Shown piece by piece: positions 56,545 through 64,000 of a stretch of 64,000 bases of DNA. The stretch spans positions 23,876,740 through 23,940,739 of the forward strand of contig OZ020617.1 of NCBI GenBank assembly GCA_963971575.1. Direction: 5' to 3'. This DNA is from Liopterus haemorrhoidalis (lineage: Eukaryota; Arthropoda; Insecta; Coleoptera; Dytiscidae). The notes beneath the pieces are model-generated. The model saw only the letters and a program-made list of their open reading frames with translations, was not told where the DNA came from and did not search any database. How positions within the stretch are numbered: the first letter of the stretch is position 1; the number at the start of each line of letters is the position of its first letter. The position numbers were made by a program, and so were the translations under genes.

Positions 56545-56689
56545 TATAAGCGAGAAAGACATAATTTCTTCAAAATATCACATGCTTTTATGCCAAAAAG
56601 CTTGAATATAAGACCGGTCTAAACATCACGCTGGCCACGATTTCTTCTTACATATATGACCAATTTTATAGAAAATGTTGAAAACAAAT

Positions 56690-57070
56690 CCTTTTAGTTC
56701 TATGTTTTGTCAGTAGGATGAATATTTGGTGGAACCCCCTAAAACTAAAATCTTGAAATATCTTACTTATTATGTAATTTTCCTCAAAAATGTCTATAAG
56801 AAAGTTTGTTTAGGATAAAGAAATGATTCTTTTCTATTCAATGCAGATTTTGTTAAGTAAATATTTCGGGTGTTATGGATAGTGCCACCTATAAACTTGA
56901 AATATCTCACTTATAATTTACTTAATAGCCAATTTATATTAAAAATGTTGTTAAGCATGCAGAATCGATCTTTTGTGAAATTCAATTGTTAATAAGATGA
57001 ATATTTCGAGGGCTATGGTACCTTAAATTGAAATACCTCACTTATTTATTTTACAGCAAAAATCGTATGA
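56690..57070 (+). repeat. Three tandem 110-135 bp modules
   Basis: Units near 56690, 56822 and 56957 each run GAATATTT.G.GGG, CTTGAAATA.CTCACTTAT and an A-rich end. Inverted relatives: 3446-3850, 14405-14680. The unit boundaries carry TTTTGT.A.T.C.ATG-like sequence. Non-coding. Confidence 0.6.
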
Positions 57071-57910
57071 AGTACGAGCACGTCAGCTAGTCGCTAATAT
57101 TGGGAACTCTGAAAGTATTCGTATATTGAACACATTTTTATTGCTGAAGTTAAAATATTCTAAAAAGTAGCATTAATTCTTTCATTGTTACATTTTGGTG
57201 GGGGCCGAGAAATATAAATCTTTATATAATGACCTATTTTATTTATCCATATACTACTAAACTCATTATTTGTTTTTGTTAAATGCTCTATAGACTTTTG
57301 ATTTCAATATCAATATGACCTCATTTATTTTAAAACACAAAAGTTAAAAACTGCAATATATTTATTGCTTAGTCATGACTAATTGTAAACTCTTAGTTTT
57401 CACTGTTAAACAATGAAATTCTAAATGAAAGTCCGCAGTTGTCCATAACAATAATTTATGTAATTCTATTGTATTTAGAAATATTAGTTTTAAATGATCA
57501 TTGTTTTGAAAAATATTAAATATTTGCTTTTCATGCCAATATTTTTTACTAGATTTGTTAATATTGATCACAAAGTAATAATTTATATATTTACTTCCTT
57601 GATTTTTTTTTTTTTTGCTTTATGACGTTAAAAATATATAAAGGTCGGTGTGGAAAAATTAGTACATGTAAGTCATAACAATTTTATATAACATGTAACA
57701 TACCTTTTTAGTTCAATGTTAATGAAGAAAATTACTATTTATTATTAAGAAATCTATTTTTTATTATCCTGAACGAAGGTGAATCGTTAATAAATCTAAT
57801 GTGTGTTATATAAAGCTATAATTTCTTAAAACATTGTATTTAGTATCACAAATTATTACTATACATGCGAAGTTTGGTAAAAATAAATAAAAACGCGGAC
57901 CAGTAACACA
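57071..57910. other. No recognisable feature
   Basis: AT-rich; nothing identified. Confidence 0.45.
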
Positions 57911-57913
57911 AAA

Positions 57914-58100
57914 CTTCTTCCTCTTCTTGTGTTGCAATCCTACTGTATGTTAGTTATCATTACGGCCTTGAATACAGCTGCACGGAACAGAAAAATTGTG
58001 TTTTCTCCATACTAATCTCTGAGATTTTTCAACTTCCAGGTACACTTTTTCCTTTCCATCTTCCTTAGTATAATTAATTGTAACAATATCTAAGGATGAC
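57914..58100 (-). pseudogene. RTE-like LINE 3' end copy
   Basis: Minus strand reads LFRAAVFKAVMITNIQ then stop, matching LFRAAVSKTIIARMITNIR at the end of 43924-45175, followed by a (GAA)n-like tail CTTCTTCCTCTTCTT at 57914. Upstream similarity fades within about 150 bp, so it is a 5'-truncated copy. Confidence 0.75.
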
Positions 58101-58231
58101 GCTTACTTAAGTATTGGATCCTCTTTTTAGGCCTAGTTGCACAGTAACCGCTTAAGTTTTTATTTAGGCTTAAGTTTTATTTCAGAATGATGGAATGTCA
58201 CTTAGTACACGTGTTCTTTACGCAAATTATA

Positions 58232-58627
58232 CTCTATCTCAGAAATACTGATAGGAATAAATCATTTTGTCAGGCAGTTACCAGTGGCGTGCACATTTTA
58301 AACACGTTTAAATTGGTTTTGTGTATTTCTATATTACTATTATCATTTTATTAAACGCACGCCTGTGACCATATTTATCATATCATTAAACACAGCCCTG
58401 TGACCATATTTTTCCTCAAAATTTTAGGGTCAAATTTTTATGATCTATTGTGTTTAACTCTAGTTCGTATTCCCATATAAGATGTGCGGCACACTCGGTT
58501 GTTTTTAACAATATTTCGTTTCGAACTATTCATATTTTGTCGCTTTTGTTTTGCCGCTTCTGTGTGAAAAAACAATAACTTTTTACAAATAATAAATTTT
58601 ATTACTATCAGTCTTTCTGAGATAGAG
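58232..58627 (+). mobile_element. 396-bp MITE, copy 1
   Basis: Ends CTCTATCTCAGAAATACTGA and inward CTCTATCTCAGAAAGACTGA, TA-flanked (58230-58231, 58628-58629). Interior includes CAGTGGCGTGCACATTTTAA and CGTTTCGAACTATTCATATT. A near-identical copy lies inverted at 60614-61010. No ORF. Confidence 0.85.
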
Positions 58628-58919
58628 TATAAATTATTTTTACCAGCAGCACATATTTGTAAAATAACTATTGAAAAAATTTAAAATTAAAACAATATAA
58701 ACCTCTGAGCCCATTACTTTTGGTCGCCCAAAAAATATAATGTGCACCTTTGCCAAAAAGTTCTTTTCTGTCCTCATCTGTTCGAAGGCATCGGCTTTGC
58801 CTTGGCCATCAAATTCAGATGCGGACTAAAAAGATCAACTTTTTGGCCATTGTATGCAAATAACTATTTTCAAATATCTATTTTTATTTTATAAATCTCT
58901 ATTTTTCTGCCTGCATGAT

Positions 58920-59027
58920 CTAATTAACACTTTACATTCCTTGTTCGTTAACCAGTAAATTAGTGACTGTATTCTATTTATTGGTGGCCAATAACAGCGA
59001 GATGTTATAAAAATTTAACCGATAATA
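58920..59027 (+). repeat. Left part of a duplicated ~200-bp segment
   Basis: CCTTGTTCGTTAACCAGTAA, TATTTATTGGTGGCCAATAA and CAGCGAGATGT match 61155-61250. The right part resumes at 59667 after two insertions. Confidence 0.72.
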
Positions 59028-59085
59028 ATTGCTAGTTTCCAAAATCTAGTTCCGCTTAAACAAAAAAAAACAAGCTATAACTATT
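59016..59085 (+). mobile_element. GCGGAAC-family MITE fragment
   Basis: AATTGCTAGTTTCCAAAATC then TAGTTCCGCTTAAACAAA; last third of the element. Confidence 0.6.
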
Positions 59086-59128
59086 ACTCCCTCAAAAGAG
59101 GGCGTTAAGTGGAAGATTTACTTCCTAA

Positions 59129-59663
59129 TGCCTGGGCTACACCTGCATCTATCGTCGCTAAACTTCGGTTTAACGTGACATAAACGCTAATGTGGCCAGC
59201 TACTATCGGTTTGCGTTCACAATATTAGCAGTGTGCGCGACTAGACACGTGACGATAACTGAAGTGGCGGTTTTAGAGCGCACATCAAAGGAACTTAGCG
59301 CAGAGCGTAGTATGTTCTGTTGGCGCGTATTGTTGTTTATCCGGCATCATTTGAGGTTATGTTATACATATTTCTTTACAATTTATTTGTGACAAAATCA
59401 GATAAGATTATGTTTGAATTTGTAAAATTAAATGTAAAAAATAATTTTAGGATGCAGTTATGATGGATATAAACCATAATTTTATTTAATTTACAGCAAA
59501 ATAAATACGCTTGTACCTTGTAAACGGAAATAAAGTGTAGCGGCGAAAACGTAGGTATGGCCACAAGTTGCGGTTTAGCACGATATCGATAGATGCAGTT
59601 TACCACGAATTTATATAGCGCGCAATTATCGGCGAAGCTTGTAACGCAAGTGTGGCCCAGGCA
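59129..59663. mobile_element. PIF/Harbinger-type MITE, 535 bp
   Basis: Left TGCCTGGGCTACACCTGC and inward TGCCTGGGCCACACTTGC, TAA duplication at 59126-59128 and 59664-59666. Subterminal TAACGTGACAT and GGTTT blocks. A small ORF inside (59192-59392) is not recognised. Confidence 0.85.
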
Positions 59664-59666
59664 TAA

Positions 59667-59765
59667 GAAAAAAGTATTTCCCTGACAACAGTAACAAATT
59701 AGGATAGAATTTTTATTGAAAATTGAAAATACAAAATGTTGACTTCAACAAAAATAAATACGTGT
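59667..59765 (+). repeat. Right part of the duplicated segment
   Basis: AAGTATTTCCCTGACAACAG, AATTGAAAATACAAAATGTT and CAACAAAAATAAAT match 61258-61341, where the segment is uninterrupted. Confidence 0.72.
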
Positions 59766-59895
59766 ATATACTTAAAATTAATATTCACACTAATACGGCA
59801 ATCGTTGTATAATATACTGTTTTGCAAGACATATACTAATATTCTACTGTCAAGTTTGTCAAAAACAATAAAACAAATCAAAGGTAACTGTTTCT

Positions 59896-60222
59896 TTGCC
59901 TCTTTCTTTGGTTTAAGCGGAATTATAGCCTGTTTCTTTGGTTTAGGCGGAACTAGATTTTGAATTCTAGTAATTGTTAATGTTTGATTTAAGCTTTTGA
60001 TTTAGTTTAGCAAAAGCCAACTTAAAACATTAAAAAATTAGTTCGTAACAACGTAAGAAAACTAAAATTCCATTTGGTACCTCTTAAAGGTTAGGAATAG
60101 CGTATAGATTTTGAAAACTTAAAAAAAATGTTAAATGTGGTTCAATCAGTAAAAAGTGAGCTCATAACAACTTACAAAAATTAAAATTCCATTTAGTTCC
60201 GCTCAAACGTTTGGAATAGTCT
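59896..60222 (-). mobile_element. GCGGAAC-family MITE, outer interrupted copy
   Basis: Begins TTTGCCTCTTTCTTTGGTTT and AAGCGGAAT, is broken at an internal TA by the next copy, and resumes GATTTTGAAAACTT until TTCCGCTCAAACGTTTGGAA at about 60217. The pre-insertion sequence GCGGAAT-TA-GATTTTGA can be read directly. Confidence 0.8.
59925..60104 (-). mobile_element. GCGGAAC-family MITE inserted in its own family
   Basis: TATAGCCTGTTTCTTTGGTT and TAGGCGGAACTAGATTTTGA to TTAGGAATAGCGTATA. TA borders on both sides lie within the outer copy, confirming a TA target. Confidence 0.82.
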
Positions 60223-60245
60223 ATACTTTTAGAGTTACACCTATA

Positions 60246-60370
60246 TAATCTGTTTCTTTGGTTTAAGCGGAACTGAATTTGAAATCTAGTAACTTTTAAT
60301 GATTGAATAAAGCTTTTGATAATTTTGTTAGCAAAACCCACTTCAGTCGTTAACAAATAAAGAAAAGTAA
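60246..60370 (-). mobile_element. GCGGAAC-family MITE, right end missing
   Basis: TCTGTTTCTTTGGTTTAAGC, GGAACTGAATTTGAAATCTA and GCAAAACCCACTTCAGTCGT; third copy within 500 bp. Confidence 0.72.
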
Positions 60371-60403
60371 CTTTTTAAGTTACACGGTTTTATTAAAATA
60401 CAC

Positions 60404-60488
60404 TAAAAAGTAAAAAACTATTTTTATTTTTCAGTCACAACATTTTTTGTCATCAGTGAATTTTTGTAAAAATAAAATTGTGGGTGCG
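60404..60488 (+). repeat. 85-bp exact inverted repeat, left arm
   Basis: From TAAAAAGTAAAAAACTATTT to AAATTGTGGGTGCG. Its exact reverse complement is at 62253-62337. Confidence 0.85.
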
Positions 60489-60613
60489 CCCTTAAAGGAT
60501 TTATGTTGATTGAAAAAGAATACTATATACCAAGGAGTAATGCAGTATATCTTCAGAATTGAAACTGATTTAATATATACTATTAATATTAATATTTAAT
60601 ATATATAATAATA

Positions 60614-61010
60614 CTCTATCTCAGAAAGACTGATAGTAATAAAATTTATTATTTGTAAAAAGTTATTGTTTTTTCACACAGAAGCGGCAAAACAAAAGCG
60701 ACAAAATATGAATAGTTCGAAACGAAATATTGTTAAAAACAACCGAGTGTGCCGCACATCTTATATGGGAATACGAACTAGAGTTAAACACAATAGATCA
60801 TAAAAATTTGACCCTAAAATTTTGAGGAAAAATATGGTCACAGGCGTGTGTTTAATGACATGATAAATATGGTCAGAGGCGTGCGTTTAATAAAATGATA
60901 AATAGTAATATAGAAATACACAAAACCAATTTAAACGTGTTTAAAATGTGCACGCCACTGGTAACTGCCTGACAAAAAGATTTATTACTATCGCTCTTTC
61001 TGAGATAAAC
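60614..61010 (-). mobile_element. 396-bp MITE, copy 2 (inverted)
   Basis: Begins CTCTATCTCAGAAAGACTGA after TA 60612-60613; the right end is slightly decayed (TCTGAGATAAAC). Carries the whole interior of 58232-58627 in reverse complement with few differences, mainly around GGTCACAGGCGTGTGTTTAA. Confidence 0.85.
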
Positions 61011-61149
61011 TATAATCGATTAATCATAATATGATATTTTTGGTTTCGATTAATTTATATTAATCGATAACTTTATTTTATTTTTAAGAAATTGCTTAGT
61101 TGTATTGTTGAAACACTGGTCGATGAGTTGTATTGTGAAACGCTGATCT

Positions 61150-61341
61150 AAGTGACACTTTACATGCCTTGTTCGTTAACCAGTAAATTAGTGTCTACAT
61201 TCTATTTATTGGTGGCCAATAACAGCGGGATGTAATAAAAATTTAACTGATAATAAAAAGTGTTTCCCTGACAACAATAACAAATTAGGAAAAAAAAATT
61301 ATTTAAAATTGAAAATAAAAAATGTTCAACAAAAATAAATG
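61150..61341 (+). repeat. Uninterrupted copy of the duplicated segment
   Basis: Runs from CACTTTACATGCCTTGTTCG to TTCAACAAAAATAAATGA and shows the empty state of the two insertions at 59016-59666. Confidence 0.72.
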
Positions 61342-62250
61342 ACTTTGCTCTCTTCTTTTCAATAAAGTCCCTAGATTACTAGGCCTTCGGAACACTCGTT
61401 CTCGCCCATCTGGAGAATTAAACTCAATCGCTACTCATTTCTGCACACAAGTTATAGGTCTTCTGGATACATGCCCTTGTTTTCTCAACCGTATTTGGAC
61501 AATTCGTGATGAAATTGGCGAATTTCGATCTTCTTCGAACTGACGTGCGAGAAAAGTTAAAGACCAGTCACGATCAGCAGAACAATTTCAAGCGCTTGTG
61601 GCTCATGGATGATTTGAACCAGGTTTTTTTTTATGTATAGGCCAGTTCGCTGATGACGCATTATAGCGTAATTAATAGAGTTTTTAGCTACATCCAAAAC
61701 ACTATCTATGGCGTTTACTAATGTACGCAATACTGCACTCTTCTTCATATAATGGCGCAGCTCGTACAACGTCTTCCGGCCACATTTTAATTTTATTGCA
61801 CAAAAAAAAAGACTTGTAGGAGTCTAGTAATCTCTAAGATGGGTAACTAATGGCACTTAATATGGGATATTATATAGTCTTCGTTCAAACAAGCATTATT
61901 TATCTTTACAGCCTGTTTAATTAGCAACAAAAAATATTTGTTTATGCAGACATTGTATTACCTCCCATTACTTATAGTTTCCTAATAAAATGGTTAAATA
62001 ATTTTTTATCAGCCTTTAAAATACAGTATTAAGACAGTCCCATTTTTTTTTTTGTCAGCCAGCGTAGGTATATGTTTTTTTTTTTTTAATTAATCGAAAA
62101 TTGATTTATTACATTTCGATTAATCAAATGATCAATTAATCGATTAATTAATTTTTATTGCCATCTCTAGGTACACCTCCCCGATTAATAGTATTAGGAC
62201 GAAATATTGTATTGTCACCGGAAATACGCCTCATTGTTTAAAAATCTCGA
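61342..62250. other. No recognised gene; short minus ORF at 61557-61769
   Basis: A 70-codon minus ORF (start MYELRHYMKKSAVLRTLVNA) has a less repetitive base composition than its surroundings, but I recognise no domain. It could be a fragment of an unrecognised transposon gene. Confidence 0.3.
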
Positions 62251-62252
62251 AT

Positions 62253-62337
62253 CGCACCCACAATTTTATTTTTACAAAAATTCACTGATGACAAAAAATG
62301 TTGTGACTGAAAAATAAAAATAGTTTTTTACTTTTTA
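62253..62337 (-). repeat. 85-bp exact inverted repeat, right arm
   Basis: Exact reverse complement of 60404-60488, directly followed by a Harbinger MITE arm. Confidence 0.85.
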
Positions 62338-62338
62338 G

Positions 62339-62393
62339 CCTTATCTGTCAGATAGTTACCTGGAACTTTATCTGAAGGTGGAAAAACCGGGCC
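62339..62393. mobile_element. Single arm of the 51931-type Harbinger MITE
   Basis: CCTTATCTGTCAGATAGTTA, CCTGGAACTTTATCTGAAGG and AAAAACCGGGCC, then TTA. The other arm is missing. Confidence 0.75.
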
Positions 62394-62396
62394 TTA

Positions 62397-62800
62397 GTAG
62401 TTTTATATTTTGCAAACATGTAAATAACAGTATATATGTTACGGTTCATCCAATAAATCCGGTATGTATTAATAGTTACCGGAAATTATTAATACTTAAC
62501 TTTAATTACTTGGACCGTACAATATACACCACGAAAGAGAGTATATTTTTCCCTTGGTGTATTGTAGCCCTCGGTTTCACCTTACTAGTTACAATTTTAC
62601 ACCGCCATAAAAAAAAATAGGCACTTGGTATATAATATACTATTTAATATCAATAACATTTACAATAGTTAGGCGCAAGGAAGTAATAGTCATGGTAAAG
62701 TAATAATTATCTACTTAACCTTAATTATGTATATTCCCATAGTTATTAAAAATATGTTTTGTTTTTGTGACGCTGCTCGCACACAGGGGGGCGGCCACGT
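62397..62800. other. No recognisable feature
   Basis: Nothing identified. Confidence 0.4.
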
Positions 62801-62814
62801 GATTGTTTTTCCAA

Positions 62815-62940
62815 ATACAAATGAGGACCTTTTTTGCCATCGCTTGTATTTTAGAAGTGAGGATTTTTTTTTAGATCTTCACTTCTAGTTTAGAAGAGAG
62901 AAGCTTTTTAATAATTTAAATAATTTATTCTAGCGCTCTT
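62815..62940 (+). repeat. Minisatellite unit of the hAT-MITE type
   Basis: AAATGAGGACCTTTTTTGCC, ATCGCTTGTATTTTAGAAGT and GAGGATTTTTTTTTAGATCT, ending AGCTTTTTAATAATTTAAA; matches 4370-4490 in order and detail. A preceding GGGGGGCGGCC at about 62787 recalls the G-run at 4280. Confidence 0.65.
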
Positions 62941-63174
62941 GATAATCCCGATAACATCATGATCCTCATACGAACTTATTATCTCTTCATTTCCCCGTAT
63001 TCTCCACATTTCATCATCTTATATGTAAAATATTTTCATTCGCGAACGCAAAAGAGAAACTTTGTCCAGAAAAACCCTAAAGAAAATCAAATTCTTTCTT
63101 GTGCTTATAACCCTTCTCTCTATAATGCCGGGTTTACATTGGTAGAGTAACAGAGCTAGTAACTAGCGCAAGTA

Positions 63175-64000
63175 ACGGGTGTTTTTTTTAGAGGTATAGA
63201 ACTTTAAGTTGGCATTACTGTTCAAGATGGCGACCGATTTAACAGCTGTCAAGTGATTTATTCTCAGTTTGGTTTGGCAATTCATCATGAATAGACTCAC
63301 GCCTGAACAACGCTTGCAAATAGTGCAATTTTATTTCGAAAATAATGGTTCTGTGCGGAATACGTATCGCGCACTACGTCCATTTTATCGTCGACAAAAT
63401 CGTCCATCAGAGCAGTTAATTCGATTAACCATGGAACGTTTTCGCACCACGTTTACTCTTATTGATAACTCGCATCCCCAGAGACGCCGTACGGTGCGTA
63501 CAGAAGAAGCTATTGGTACTGTAGAGCGTAGCATTGAGGAAGACGTTACAGTCAATGGTGATCGGTATAGAGCCATGATTACTAACTTTTTCATTCCTGA
63601 ATTGAACAGCCATGATGTCCAGGAGCTGTGGTTCCAACAAGACGGCGCAACATGTCATACAGCTCGTGCCACAATCGATTTATTGAAAGACACGTTTGGT
63701 GACCGCCTAATTTCACGTTTTGGACCTGTGGATTGGCCTCCAAGATCTTGTGATTTAACACCGCTGGACTACTTTCTGTGGGGCTATGTAAAGTCATTGG
63801 TCTATGCGGATAAGCCACAAACGCTTGACCATTTGGAAGACAACATTCGCCGTGTTATTGCCGATATACGGCCACAAATGTTGGAAAAAGTCATCGAAAA
63901 TTGGACGTCCAGATTGGACTACATCCGAGCCAGCCGTGGCGGTCATATGCCAGAAATCATATTTAAAATGTAATGCCACAAGATTATCTTTCGAATAAAA
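63175..64000 (+). mobile_element. DD41D mariner, left part to window end
   Basis: After TA (63173-63174) the end reads ACGGGTGTTTTTTTTAGAGG then TATAGAACTTTAAGTTGG. The gene ends at 63973; the right terminus lies beyond the window. Confidence 0.75.
63287..63973 (+). CDS. DD41D transposase with in-frame internal deletion
   Basis: Open from MNRLTPEQRLQIVQFYFENN (ATG 63287, preferred over the in-frame ATG at 63269 because it matches the family start) to TAA 63971-63973, about 228 codons. Residues 1-85 are the first helix-turn-helix and linker (SHPQRRRTVRTEEAIGTVER). The reading then passes from SIEED straight to VTVNGDRYRAMITNFFIPEL. In full-length relatives such as 55342-56429 about 110-130 residues separate these points, including the second helix-turn-helix and the first catalytic Asp. 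WFQQDGATCHTARATIDLL and SCDLTPLDYFLWGYVKSLVY supply the other two, 41 residues apart. Not catalytically competent, but it could make a stable DNA-binding derivative. Whether it is expressed is unknown. Confidence 0.8.
   Translation: MNRLTPEQRLQIVQFYFENNGSVRNTYRALRPFYRRQNRPSEQLIRLTMERFRTTFTLIDNSHPQRRRTVRTEEAIGTVERSIEEDVTVNGDRYRAMITNFFIPELNSHDVQELWFQQDGATCHTARATIDLLKDTFGDRLISRFGPVDWPPRSCDLTPLDYFLWGYVKSLVYADKPQTLDHLEDNIRRVIADIRPQMLEKVIENWTSRLDYIRASRGGHMPEIIFKM

Noticed and set aside
57201..57600. Possible minus-strand gene at 57362-57571
   Set aside because: Composition is simply AT-rich and no domain or partner exon is visible.

Overview
This window looks like about 64 kb of AT-rich intergenic or intronic animal DNA, most likely from an insect or other arthropod with a large, repeat-rich genome. 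The reasons are the DD34D and DD41D mariner families, Tc1, THAP-bearing P-like, hAT and PIF/Harbinger-type elements, RTE- and Jockey-like non-LTR retrotransposons, a Penelope-like fragment and a tRNA-derived SINE. I found no convincing host gene, rRNA, functional tRNA, CRISPR array or operon. Every ORF longer than about 100 codons that I could interpret belongs to a transposable element, and nearly all of those are broken. The lineage cannot be fixed below arthropod from the sequence alone.

Layout. 1-10 kb: short hAT-type MITEs with 8-bp target duplications (1973-2131, 2597-3437), a Penelope-like GIY-YIG fragment (5441-5755), a foldback element (5885-6702) and an RNase H remnant of a LINE (8203-9096). 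10-22 kb: a full-length decayed mariner (10404-11748), an RTE-like RT remnant, a hAT MITE (13298-13543), a SINE (16794-16937) and an internally deleted mariner (20901-21772). 22-31 kb: hAT, Harbinger-like and foldback MITEs and a THAP-domain remnant (29331-30137). 31-38 kb: a Tc1-like transposon with intact ends (31091-32720), a DD41D mariner remnant, a Jockey-like LINE remnant and a Stowaway-like MITE (36600-37068). 38-46 kb: Harbinger MITEs, a hAT shell (39963-42686) holding another hAT MITE and a LINE, an RTE-like LINE (43924-45175) and a second Stowaway-like element with a helix-turn-helix ORF (45510-46284). 46-54 kb: hAT transposase fragments, a TTAA-flanked MITE and a mariner split by a hAT element (51440-54009). 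54-64 kb: a DD41D mariner with both ends (55236-56544), a dense cluster of MITEs, including one copy inserted in another of its own family, and the left part of another DD41D element (63175 to window end).

The genes do not form a pathway. What unites the window is a layered history of insertion, in which target-site duplications and interrupted copies allow relative ages to be read. The best candidates for something unusual are the Stowaway-like pair with plant-type ends, the in-frame deleted DD41D ORF at 63287-63973, the hAT element bracketed by ACATCGATGT palindromes, and a minisatellite unit shared by several MITEs. All coordinates and repeat comparisons were made by eye; no alignment or database search was run.
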